Below the pieces are notes generated by a model. It ran no database searches. It was not told the origin of the DNA and saw only the letters and a program-made list of their open reading frames with translations. A DNA stretch of 42,618 bases. Source: Lachnospiraceae bacterium (GTDB taxonomy: Bacteria; Bacillota; Clostridia; Lachnospirales; Lachnospiraceae). The DNA lies in NCBI GenBank assembly GCA_016281605.1, contig JAEEJA010000080.1:1-42618 (forward strand), given 5' to 3'. The position numbers and the translations under genes were made by a program. The stretch's first letter is position 1, and the number at the start of each line of letters is the position of its first letter. Positions 26,497-34,504 of the stretch are shown piece after piece.

Positions 26497-27192
26497 TTAA
26501 GCATCTTCTTTTTCAAGATAGCTGTAAACCAAGGCTGCAAGTGCGCCTCCGATAAGTGGACCTACTATAAATACCCACAGGCACGAAAGAGATGATGTAT
26601 TCCCGGCAATTGCATTTACTATAGCAGGACCGATACTTCTTGCCGGATTTACAGAAGTTCCGGTAAGTCCTATGCCTAAAATATGCACAAATGTAAGAGC
26701 AAGTCCTATAACAACACCGGCAAAAGAACCGTGATTTGCCTTCTTGGATGTTACGCCCAGTATACATATCACAAAGATAAATGTTAAAACAATTTCTACC
26801 AAAAGTCCCGCAGTATTGCTTCCGTCCACACCACCAAGCCCGTTTGTTCCATATCCGCCTGTCATATCTTTTACATTACCAAGCTTAAAGATAAGCGCAA
26901 GCAATCCGGATCCTGTCAAAGCACCGAGGCACTGGCTGACTACATAGCCACAAAAATCTTTTGAACTCATGCCTCCCGACATCAATACCCCAAGTGATAC
27001 AGCCGGATTGATATGGCATCCTGATATGTTACCGATACTGTAGGCCATAGCAACTATTGTCAAGCCAAATGCAAGTGCTGTAAGCAGGTAACCACTTCCA
27101 TTAACTGCGTCACACCCCACAAGCATTGCGGTTCCACACCCCATGGTAACCAATACGCATGTTCCAATAAATTCTGCAATGTACTTTTTCAT
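26497..27192 (-). CDS. Aquaporin / MIP-family channel
   Basis: A 231-residue six-helix channel. Both pore loops carry the NPA box: CHINPAVSLGVLM (about residue 66) and TSVNPARSIGPA (about 185). The Arg after the second NPA is the selectivity-filter arginine. Spacing and length fit the AqpZ-like water channel group more than long GlpF types, though water versus glycerol cannot be settled by eye. AAAGGAGG sits seven bases before the ATG. It is the last gene of a tight minus-strand group, 39 bp after the cyclase gene, which hints at osmotic or small-solute responses tied to cyclic nucleotide signalling (inference). Confidence 0.93.
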   Translation of the reverse strand: MKKYIAEFIGTCVLVTMGCGTAMLVGCDAVNGSGYLLTALAFGLTIVAMAYSIGNISGCHINPAVSLGVLMSGGMSSKDFCGYVVSQCLGALTGSGLLALIFKLGNVKDMTGGYGTNGLGGVDGSNTAGLLVEIVLTFIFVICILGVTSKKANHGSFAGVVIGLALTFVHILGIGLTGTSVNPARSIGPAIVNAIAGNTSSLSCLWVFIVGPLIGGALAALVYSYLEKEDA

Positions 27193-27231
27193 AAATACCT
27201 CCTTTTAGCGTTATTACGATTTATTATACTT

Positions 27232-29013
27232 TCAGACTTCCTCTCTATAAACCTTTGTAACCTCGTAAACCATCACTCCGTTACTCTTGCCCTTAAGAGG
27301 TATCTGACCTATCTCATTTACTTCGATTCTGTCCTTAAGTCTCTCATAAAGTGTATCACTTATAAGCACCTGTCCTTTCTTAGCATTAGCTTCAAGACGG
27401 GCAGATGTGTTGACAGTATCGCCAATTGCGGTAAAGTCCATCCTGAAATCACAACCCACATTTCCTACTACAGCCGGTCCGCAGTGCACACCTACGCCAA
27501 ACCCAACACTTCTTCCATATCGCTCAAACAGAACTTTTTCGAGTTCTTCTCCACCCTTCACTATATCCATGGCAGCGCAAACAGCCTTGAATTCATAGTC
27601 CGGAAGATCAAAAGGAGAGTTAAATACTGCCATTGTTGCATCTCCTACAAATTTATCCAGCGTTCCCATGTTTTTAAATATTGATTCAGTTGTAAGACTT
27701 AAGTATTCATTTAATATTTCTACAACCTTTTCGGGCTCAAGTGCCTCTGACATGGTTGTAAATCCTCTGATATCTACAAAAAGGACTGCTATATCCCTGT
27801 TCTGCCCTCCAAGCTCTATGGAAAAATCTCCTTTCTTCGATATTTCCTCTACTATCTGAGGGGCCACGTACTTCTTAAATGCATTGAGAACCTTCTGTTT
27901 TCTTGCTCTCTCAACTACATAGTGAAGCGCAAGTGCATATATGAAGGACAGTATGCAGACAAGTGGCATGTAGATCATGCTGAAGGTGTACCCCTTTTCA
28001 TTGAGAAATACGCAAGCTATCACTTCCAAAACTATTGTTCCGATAATAATAATTGCCGACTTCCACACTCCGATTCTACGAAATAAAAAGTGTAGTAGCA
28101 TAGCTATCAGTGCTGTTATTAGCCCAAATACAATTGGATTTCCATTAACGGCAAATCGATTTTCCAGGTAAGACTGAAAGATGTTCGCATGTATCTCCAC
28201 CCCGTACATCTGATTACTTTTTCCGTTTGGAACCTTAAAGTTATCCTGCATTCCCGGTGCATAAGCTCCCACAAATATTACACTGTCTTTGAAAGCATGG
28301 CTGTCAATCTTTCCATCAAGCACATCCGCCATAGAGATAAACTCATAATCGCCCGGTTCTCCGGAATAGTTTATTATCGACCTTCCCGAGCTGTCGGTTG
28401 GTATCTTTTGCTCTTTTTCATTACTTATTTCGCAATACTTTTTGTAAACCACCTTGGAAAACATCTCACGACCGTCTTCCACCGGTATGATACGCCTCAC
28501 AACACCGTCCGAATCTTGAGCAACATTACTGAATCCGACATCTGTCACCTTTGCAAGTTCTTCGTAAGGCTCATCAGTCCCGGTAACAGGAGAAATCATC
28601 TGACCGTTTTCATCCCTTACTATCCTGTTATCATAAATAAGCTGATCAACCACGATTACATTACCGCTTTCCTCGCAAGCCTTAGCAAATGCAGTGTCAC
28701 CCTTTTCATCCACTTGTCCTGAGAACTGTATATCGAAGGCAATTATCTTCGGCTTTGAAACCTCTAACTGATTAAGCTGCTTTATGAGATCCGCATATTT
28801 TTGTCGTGACCAGGTCTGTATGGGACCGTATTTTTCCAGTGTCCTTTCATCAATTCCTATTATCTTTACATCACTGTTTATACCTCTGGGAAGCTGATAA
28901 AGGCTGTCCCTGGCCATATAGTCCAACGAGGAAAATGCATTGGTAAAGGTGAAAATAAACACGAGTAGTCCAACTATAATCGTCTCAACAATCAGCATCC
29001 AATTCTTTTTCAT
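27232..29013 (-). CDS. CHASE2-domain membrane adenylate cyclase (class III)
   Basis: A 593-residue sensor cyclase. TM1 is about 7-27. An extracellular CHASE2 domain (about 30-275) has ARDSLYQLPRG, VKIIGIDERTLEKYGP, IAFDIQFSG, VGFSNVAQDSDGVVRRI and KDSVIFVGAYAPGM. Three helices at about 290-370 follow. The cyclase domain (about 410-590) keeps the metal aspartates (FVDIRGFT, GDATMAVF), the purine-selecting Lys in LDKFVGD and Asp in TAIGDTVN, and the catalytic Asn/Arg of TVNTSARLE, so it should make cAMP. The external signal is unknown. It is 30 bp after the OLD-type nuclease gene and 39 bp before the aquaporin gene. The ribosome site is weak (GAGGAAG, about 19 bases away), so translation may be coupled. 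Confidence 0.92.
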   Translation of the reverse strand: MKKNWMLIVETIIVGLLVFIFTFTNAFSSLDYMARDSLYQLPRGINSDVKIIGIDERTLEKYGPIQTWSRQKYADLIKQLNQLEVSKPKIIAFDIQFSGQVDEKGDTAFAKACEESGNVIVVDQLIYDNRIVRDENGQMISPVTGTDEPYEELAKVTDVGFSNVAQDSDGVVRRIIPVEDGREMFSKVVYKKYCEISNEKEQKIPTDSSGRSIINYSGEPGDYEFISMADVLDGKIDSHAFKDSVIFVGAYAPGMQDNFKVPNGKSNQMYGVEIHANIFQSYLENRFAVNGNPIVFGLITALIAMLLHFLFRRIGVWKSAIIIIGTIVLEVIACVFLNEKGYTFSMIYMPLVCILSFIYALALHYVVERARKQKVLNAFKKYVAPQIVEEISKKGDFSIELGGQNRDIAVLFVDIRGFTTMSEALEPEKVVEILNEYLSLTTESIFKNMGTLDKFVGDATMAVFNSPFDLPDYEFKAVCAAMDIVKGGEELEKVLFERYGRSVGFGVGVHCGPAVVGNVGCDFRMDFTAIGDTVNTSARLEANAKKGQVLISDTLYERLKDRIEVNEIGQIPLKGKSNGVMVYEVTKVYREEV

Positions 29014-29043
29014 GTTTTCATTTTGGTGAGTACTTCCTCACTT

Positions 29044-30909
29044 TTACCTCTCTTTCTTTCTGTTTTCAAAATAGACAAAGGAGTCAATTGCGTCCAAAAT
29101 ATCTCTAAATGTATCTCTCGGAGCTGCATCTATATACTCCTTTAGGATTTCTTTTTCCTTCTCTCCTCTATACTTATTATAAAAAATATCATAGAGATTA
29201 TGGCCCCTGACATAAATCTTTATATCCTCAATGTTATTTTCTATATCCTTCGGAGAACGAATAACTAAGCCCTTAGACTTAACAAGCCTCCTAAAGGAAG
29301 TTAATTTGTACATATAATCCTTATATTTATGAAAAATCTTTACATAAAAATCTTCTTCTCTGTTTATGACTCCTATCTTTACCATTACCTTTGGATCTAG
29401 AAAATAATTTTCAAAAGAATAGTACTTTAGTATTAGCACATTCTTAGGCTCAACCCTGGGTAAATTTCCTTCATCCTGCTTAGCTCTTTGCTTGTAGTAG
29501 CTGCAGAGCTGTTTGGTTAAGTAATTAGGATTTTTCCCGTCGCTATCCCTTATCATCAGGAACTGATCCTTTAAATAAAGCTTGTTAATATACTTAAGAT
29601 TTGCATAGGTTTTTATATTGGTGCAGCTATTTACCGGAATTATGGATATTCTCTTAAGCATACCTGACTCATCATATATCTCTGAGTAGTACTTTTCCAG
29701 AAGAAGAGGCAATCTGTTGAAGTCTTGCTTCCCTTCCACTATAAATACAAAACTAACATTCATAAGATCATTAGCAGAGTAACCGAGATCATCTAAGATG
29801 CTGTCTATATCTGTTACTTCCCTAGCTGTCGTACAGTTCCTCTCATCAAGCACTACTTCCTTTATCTGTTTAGATGAAAAGTTAAAAATCAGATTGGGTG
29901 ACTGAGTCGAGAATATCACCTGATTTTTCTTTGATAATTTGTAAAGGATTTCACTTGCGCTTTTTTGCAGCTGGGGATGAAGGTAAATCTCAGGATCCTC
30001 CATAAGTATAACGCAAGGAAGCACATCTTCCTCGTCAGTGTAGGCCTGAAGCATCGATAGTGCATATATGCTTTTCGTGCCCGCACTCATTATGTCTATA
30101 GGACCAAAAGATGCATTTCGATAGGTATTTCTCATTTCTGTATGAATATTTATCAGGTTATCAGTATCCAGATTTATAATATACCTGACATCCTGATTCG
30201 GATTACCGTTTTTATGCAGATTAGCATTTACCTTATCCGCAAAGCCGGACAGGTTGGTATTAAAAATCTTATACTGCATAAGCCGGGCAGTCTCGAAGAG
30301 TGTAAGCTCTGAAGCTTCCTTTTTCTCGATAACTCCTATGCAATTAAAGCAGAGATTGCACTTCTTTGTTTTATCAAATATACAGTTATTTTCCTTTAAT
30401 AAAAGAAATGAATCCTTGTCATACATGGTAAATACATCATTGATAAGCAAGTCCAAATTTCTGGATTGATCAATATGATAAACCTTTGGAAATATTTTCT
30501 TTAAATTATTATTATCCTTTTGGTATCCGTCTCTGTAACGTATCTTCAGCTCCGGATTTATGTGAGCAGTATAGAAAATCTCTCCATCATGGTAAGATGG
30601 AATCGCATCGCAAAACTCCTGAAACCACTTATCATACTCTCTGGTCTTACTTATGATACCTCTTTCATAAAATGAATTTAGATCATCTTCACTTACTTCA
30701 AACTTAAGTGATATATCTATGCTTTTATTTTCATCCAAAAACTCATGCTTCATAATACCGGAGTTTCCCGTTGCCAGAAGTATGGCATCAATTATCGAAG
30801 ATTTACCGGTACTGTTTCTGCCGACCAAAATCATAGCCGACTCCACATCATTTATTTCCATCATCTCTATGGATTTGTAATTCTCAATTTTTAGATATGT
30901 AAACCTCAT
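29044..30909 (-). CDS. OLD-family ATPase/TOPRIM nuclease with Cys4 insert
   Basis: A 621-residue protein. ABC-type ATPase parts: Walker A GRNSTGKSS (30-38), signature SAGTKSIYAL (about 275-284), Walker B CVILMEDPEIYLHP (about 299-311) and the switch FSTQSPN. A TOPRIM domain follows with VFIVEGKQD (E392) and the metal pair in MIRDSDG (D455, D457), so nuclease activity is expected. Between Walker A and the signature is a four-cysteine group C176, C184, C187, C190 (KKCNLCFNC), likely zinc-binding and not typical of OLD proteins. The start at 30909 (ATG) has GGAG six bases upstream; a TTG at 30921 is rejected. OLD nucleases act in phage defence or DNA repair. It is the first gene of a three-gene group. 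Confidence 0.88.
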   Translation of the reverse strand: MRFTYLKIENYKSIEMMEINDVESAMILVGRNSTGKSSIIDAILLATGNSGIMKHEFLDENKSIDISLKFEVSEDDLNSFYERGIISKTREYDKWFQEFCDAIPSYHDGEIFYTAHINPELKIRYRDGYQKDNNNLKKIFPKVYHIDQSRNLDLLINDVFTMYDKDSFLLLKENNCIFDKTKKCNLCFNCIGVIEKKEASELTLFETARLMQYKIFNTNLSGFADKVNANLHKNGNPNQDVRYIINLDTDNLINIHTEMRNTYRNASFGPIDIMSAGTKSIYALSMLQAYTDEEDVLPCVILMEDPEIYLHPQLQKSASEILYKLSKKNQVIFSTQSPNLIFNFSSKQIKEVVLDERNCTTAREVTDIDSILDDLGYSANDLMNVSFVFIVEGKQDFNRLPLLLEKYYSEIYDESGMLKRISIIPVNSCTNIKTYANLKYINKLYLKDQFLMIRDSDGKNPNYLTKQLCSYYKQRAKQDEGNLPRVEPKNVLILKYYSFENYFLDPKVMVKIGVINREEDFYVKIFHKYKDYMYKLTSFRRLVKSKGLVIRSPKDIENNIEDIKIYVRGHNLYDIFYNKYRGEKEKEILKEYIDAAPRDTFRDILDAIDSFVYFENRKKER

Positions 30910-30945
30910 AATACACTCCAATCCGAGAAAGTATTTTGTTCTATA

Positions 30946-30954
30946 AGTATATCA
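30946..30954 (-). promoter_or_regulatory. Putative extended -10 promoter of the OLD-cyclase-aquaporin group
   Basis: On the minus strand TGATATACT (TGn plus TATACT) lies about 37 bases before the OLD start codon, with only a weak -35 (TGGATT) 17 bases further up. It lies downstream of the murA terminator, so the group is probably transcribed separately from murA. Confidence 0.45.
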
Positions 30955-30977
30955 TTTTCTGTCTATAAAATCCACAT

Positions 30978-31010
30978 AAAAAAGCGACCAAAGTAAATAC
31001 TTCAGTCGCT
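30978..31010 (-). terminator. murA terminator
   Basis: On the minus strand the stem AGCGAC-tg-AAGTA / TACTT-tg-GTCGCT is followed by TTTTTTA. It lies about 40 bases past the murA stop and before the OLD operon. Confidence 0.88.
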
Positions 31011-31051
31011 AAACCTTCCAATATAATAAACATTAAGACTCTCTCAAATCG

Positions 31052-32350
31052 TCATGATGTCATCTTAAACTTCTGAATTGCTTTTTCATCATCCATCGGA
31101 ACCTTCTCGATCTTAGCACCAAGGGATGTAAGCTTCTCATCGAAGCACTCATAACCTCTCTCTATGTACTTTATGGAATCGATGGTTGTATATTCTCTAG
31201 CCACAAGTCCCGCTACAACAAGTGCCGCTCCGGCTCTTAAGTCAGGAGCAGTAAGTGCCGCTCCGGTAAGTCCCGCAACACCATCTATAATAGCAATATT
31301 GCCCTCTACTTTTATATTCGCTCCCATACGTGCGAGCTCATCAACATACTTAAATCTGTTCTCAAATATGCTTTCGGTTACCATACTAGTTCCCTCTGAA
31401 AGAGCAAGAAGCATGGTCATCTGAGGTTGCATGTCAGTAGGAAATCCCGGATATGGTAAAGTCTTAATCTGTGTATGTCCAAGTCTTCTGTTTGAGCTTA
31501 TACGAAGAGCATCATCGTACTCATCTACCGCAGCACCGATTTCAATAAGCTTTACACTGGTTGCTTCCAAGTGCTTAGGGATAACATTCTTTATGATAAC
31601 ATCACCCTTTGTGGCAGCTGCAGCTATCATAAATGTACCGGCTTCTATCATATCCGGTACTATAGAGTACTCTGTAGCATGAAGTCTCTCAACTCCGTTA
31701 ATACGAATCTTATCAGTACCTGCACCTCTTATGTTTGCACCCATACTGTTTAGGAAGTTGGCTACATCAACTATATGAGGCTCTTTAGCTGCATTCTCTA
31801 TAACTGTACGACCCTTAGCCATACATGCTGCAAGCATAATATTTATAGTAGCTCCAACAGAAACCACATCAAGATATATATGATTTCCAATTAGGTCATT
31901 AGCATAGGTATTTACCATACCGTACTCAACAGTAGCACTTGCTCCCAATGCTCTAAAGCCCTTGAGATGCTGATCGATAGGTCTGCTTCCGATAGCACAT
32001 CCACCGGGAAGAACAACCTTTGCTTCCTTATACTTGCCAAGTAATGCACCTAACAGATAGTAAGAAGCTCTGATTCTTCGTACTGCATCGTGGTTGATAG
32101 CTATATCCGATATAGTACTTCCGTTTATCAAAACCTTATGTTCATCAACTCTTATAACAGTAGCCCCTATACCCTGAATGGCGTCCAGAAGCACATTGAT
32201 ATCACGAACATTCGGTAAGTTGTCTATGGTGACAGTCTCATCTGTCATAATTGCAGCGGCTATAATACCCAAAGCGGAGTTCTTCATACCACTTATGGTT
32301 ACCTCTCCCTCAAGAGGTATACCGCCCTTTATTATATATTGATTCTCCAT
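31052..32350 (-). CDS. murA: UDP-N-acetylglucosamine 1-carboxyvinyltransferase
   Basis: A 432-residue enzyme of the first committed step of peptidoglycan synthesis: transfer of enolpyruvate from PEP to UDP-GlcNAc, in the cytoplasm. It keeps the substrate lysine in SGMKNSAL, the catalytic Cys in LPGGCAIGSRPIDQHLKG (about residue 118, the fosfomycin target), PDMIEAGTFMIAAA, and YPGFPTDMQPQM. Length and motifs are complete. Two ATGs lie in tandem (32353, 32350); the second is better spaced from GGAG (six bases). Firmicutes often have two paralogues (murA/murZ), and I cannot tell which this is. Its promoter is 170 bp upstream, back to back with that of tmk. Confidence 0.96.
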   Translation of the reverse strand: MENQYIIKGGIPLEGEVTISGMKNSALGIIAAAIMTDETVTIDNLPNVRDINVLLDAIQGIGATVIRVDEHKVLINGSTISDIAINHDAVRRIRASYYLLGALLGKYKEAKVVLPGGCAIGSRPIDQHLKGFRALGASATVEYGMVNTYANDLIGNHIYLDVVSVGATINIMLAACMAKGRTVIENAAKEPHIVDVANFLNSMGANIRGAGTDKIRINGVERLHATEYSIVPDMIEAGTFMIAAAATKGDVIIKNVIPKHLEATSVKLIEIGAAVDEYDDALRISSNRRLGHTQIKTLPYPGFPTDMQPQMTMLLALSEGTSMVTESIFENRFKYVDELARMGANIKVEGNIAIIDGVAGLTGAALTAPDLRAGAALVVAGLVAREYTTIDSIKYIERGYECFDEKLTSLGAKIEKVPMDDEKAIQKFKMTS

Positions 32351-32372
32351 CATTTACTCCATTCGGCTACAC

Positions 32373-32396
32373 ACGGATAACTTATCAGTTATCTGT
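32373..32396 (-). promoter_or_regulatory. Hairpin in the murA leader
   Basis: ACGGATAACT / AGTTATCTGT with loop TATC (one G-T pair) lies just upstream of the murA ribosome site. The murA leader is about 165 nt long. It could modulate translation or message stability; no known riboswitch is recognised. Confidence 0.5.
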
Positions 32397-32525
32397 CACA
32401 TCCCCATCAAATAAGCCTTAAAACACTTGTATTTTAGATTTGATATCCTTCAAATATCCCCAAAAAACTTATTATTACTACTATTTAAAGCAAAATATGT
32501 CTAAAATGCAAAGTAAAACATTTTC

Positions 32526-32554
32526 ATTATAGTCACAAATACAAGATTAGTCAA
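32526..32554 (-). promoter_or_regulatory. Sigma-A promoter of murA
   Basis: Minus-strand TTGACT (32554-32549), 17-bp spacer, TATAAT (32531-32526). It is close to consensus. Confidence 0.8.
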
Positions 32555-32561
32555 CCAAAAC

Positions 32562-32590
32562 TTGCAATAAGTAATATTTTAAGGTACAAT
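32562..32590 (+). promoter_or_regulatory. Sigma-A promoter of the tmk operon
   Basis: TTGCAA (32562-32567), 17-bp spacer, TACAAT (32585-32590). Its -35 box lies seven bases from the -35 box of the divergent murA promoter. The leader up to the tmk start is about 60 nt. Confidence 0.75.
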
Positions 32591-32658
32591 AAGAGTGAAT
32601 TTTTATGAAGTTTTTTACGTTCAAGAACTTGATAAGCTATGTCATTTGGAGGATGTTT

Positions 32659-33282
32659 ATGAAACGCGGATTATTTATAACATTTGAGGGAATCGATGGG
32701 AGCGGCAAAAGCACGCAGGTTGGTCTGCTTAAATCCAAAATATGCAAGACGAATCATGCTTGTTATACAACTTTAGAGCCAACCGACGGTCCTATAGGTT
32801 CACTTCTCCGCCTCGTCCTAAGCGGACGAATAAAGATGGATGAGCGTTCCATAGCGGCTCTCTTTGCCGCCGACAGGCTCGATCACATCAACAATGATAT
32901 TTCAGGCATAAGAGATAAGCTTCTTAAGGGTACATCCGTAATATGTGACCGCTACCTGCTTTCTTCCTATGCATATCAAAGTGTTCGCACGCCTCTCGAC
33001 TGGGTCATGAACCTAAACAGTGAAGCAGAAAGACTAGTAAATGTGGACTGCACCGTATTTATTGACATTTCTCCGGATGTTGCTATAAAGAGAATCGCGC
33101 TAAACAGGGGGAACAGAGATCTTTTTGAAACCAAGGACAGGCTTGTTGCCGTGCGTGAAAAGTATCTTGAACTTATAGATATGTACAAATCAGAAAGAAA
33201 TATACTTATAGTTGACGGCGAAGCATCAGTAGAAGAGATATCCGATACGATTTGGGAGCACGTCAGCACACTGCTTGATTGA
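32659..33282 (+). CDS. tmk: Thymidylate kinase
   Basis: A 207-residue dTMP kinase (dTMP + ATP to dTDP). P-loop FEGIDGSGKSTQ, dTMP-binding LEPTDGPIGSLLR, DR motif ADRLDHI and CDRYLLSSYAYQ are all present. The start at 32659 follows GGAGG six bases upstream; an in-frame ATG at 32605 would add 18 residues ahead of the P-loop region and has no ribosome site. It leads the tmk-holB-ricT-trmN6-rsmI operon, the order known in Bacillus subtilis. A 106-bp gap separates it from holB; I see no small gene there (B. subtilis has yaaQ and yaaR at this place). Confidence 0.95.
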   Translation: MKRGLFITFEGIDGSGKSTQVGLLKSKICKTNHACYTTLEPTDGPIGSLLRLVLSGRIKMDERSIAALFAADRLDHINNDISGIRDKLLKGTSVICDRYLLSSYAYQSVRTPLDWVMNLNSEAERLVNVDCTVFIDISPDVAIKRIALNRGNRDLFETKDRLVAVREKYLELIDMYKSERNILIVDGEASVEEISDTIWEHVSTLLD

Positions 33283-33388
33283 CGATTATTATTTCTATTT
33301 ATTAAGTCAGTCTTTAAAGCTTACTGAAGCGTACTTAAAAGCACTATGGAAAGAATCCTTCAAATACATCGGAAAAGAGGTATAAAAA

Positions 33389-34447
33389 TTGGCAGATTTT
33401 AAAGATATTATCGGACAAGAGCACATAAAGCGCAATCTTATGTCCGCTATTGTTACAAAAAAATTATCTCATGCATACATATTTTCCGGAGAGGCAGGCT
33501 CCGGAAGACATATGCTTGCAGACGCATTTTCCCGCACATTACTTTGTACGGGCAATGCTGAACTACGCTCTTCTATCGGATTTCACTTAAAAGAAAATCC
33601 CAATGATGCAACAGCCATGCTGGGTCTTGATGCTTGTGATATATGCAAATCCTGCATTCAGGCCGAGGCACGCTCAAATCCTGATATAATCTATGTTGAT
33701 TGTGAGGGAAATCATATATCCGTAGATGACATAAGAACACGTGTTACTGCACAAGTTGACATAAAGCCCTTTGCGGGAGAGTATAAGATATTCATTATTT
33801 CCGATGCCAACAAGATGACCGAAGAGGCTCAAAATGCCTTGCTTAAAACCATTGAAGAGCCACCTGAGTACTGCATCATCATACTTATATCGGAAAATCC
33901 ATCTCTTCTTCTGCCTACCATAGTCTCTCGATGTGTTACATTAAACACCAGACCGCTGGACAAGAACACCATCGCTGAGTTCTTATCAAAGACTCTTCAG
34001 ATGGAGCCTTACAATGCTTCTATAGCTGCAAACTTTTGTCAGGGAAACCTGGGAAAGGCGATACATTTTGCAACATCAGATCACTTTATAGATATGAAGA
34101 CTTCTGTTCTTTCGTTGCTTAAGCACATCGATGATATGCCAATACTCGATATACTCGATGTTATCCGTAAGTTTAATGAAAACAGTCAGAAAATAAACGA
34201 TTACCTTGATTTAATGCTTATGTGGTATCGTGACATACTTATGTTTAAGGCTACTCGCGACGCTAATCTTCTTCTTTACAGAGATGAGTACTCAACTATC
34301 GCTGAGCAGGCCAATGTACGGGGTTATGACGATATCGAGCACATAATCGATGGTATCTCTACCGCAAAACTCAGGCTCAATGCTAATGTTAATTTCGATA
34401 CCGCTGTAGAGCTTATGATTCTTAATATTAAGGATAGTTGCAGATAA
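33389..34447 (+). CDS. holB: DNA polymerase III delta' subunit
   Basis: A 352-residue clamp-loader subunit. IIGQEHIKRNL, LSHAYIFSG, DDIRTRV, EEAQNALLKTIEEPP and the SRC motif (IVSRC) identify it. Four cysteines C53, C83, C86, C89 (CDICKSC) form the zinc module, but the gap between the first and second is about 29 residues rather than the usual 8-9, because of an insertion. The Walker A lysine is Arg (GEAGSGR), so ATP hydrolysis is doubtful, as in E. coli delta'. The start is TTG at 33389, eight bases after AAGAGG; no ATG lies nearby in frame. Confidence 0.92.
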   Translation: MADFKDIIGQEHIKRNLMSAIVTKKLSHAYIFSGEAGSGRHMLADAFSRTLLCTGNAELRSSIGFHLKENPNDATAMLGLDACDICKSCIQAEARSNPDIIYVDCEGNHISVDDIRTRVTAQVDIKPFAGEYKIFIISDANKMTEEAQNALLKTIEEPPEYCIIILISENPSLLLPTIVSRCVTLNTRPLDKNTIAEFLSKTLQMEPYNASIAANFCQGNLGKAIHFATSDHFIDMKTSVLSLLKHIDDMPILDILDVIRKFNENSQKINDYLDLMLMWYRDILMFKATRDANLLLYRDEYSTIAEQANVRGYDDIEHIIDGISTAKLRLNANVNFDTAVELMILNIKDSCR

Positions 34448-34504
34448 TATATAATTAGGAATTTCTATTTTAAAATATCTTATATGTACTAGGAAAGGAA
34501 TATA

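Noticed and set aside
28189..28722. 177-codon plus-strand frame inside the cyclase gene
   Set aside because: It is antisense to the conserved CHASE2 domain with no start signals.
26497..30909. CBASS or Pycsar assignment for the cyclase cluster
   Set aside because: The cyclase has CHASE2 and membrane helices typical of environmental sensors. It is not a CD-NTase, and its neighbours are not the standard effectors of either system.
29044..30909. Gabija (GajA-GajB) assignment for the OLD gene
   Set aside because: No UvrD-like helicase gene follows; the next gene is the cyclase.
32605..32658. Longer tmk start or leader peptide at the ATG 32605
   Set aside because: There is no ribosome site, and the extra 18 residues precede the conserved P-loop start; GGAGG marks the ATG at 32659.
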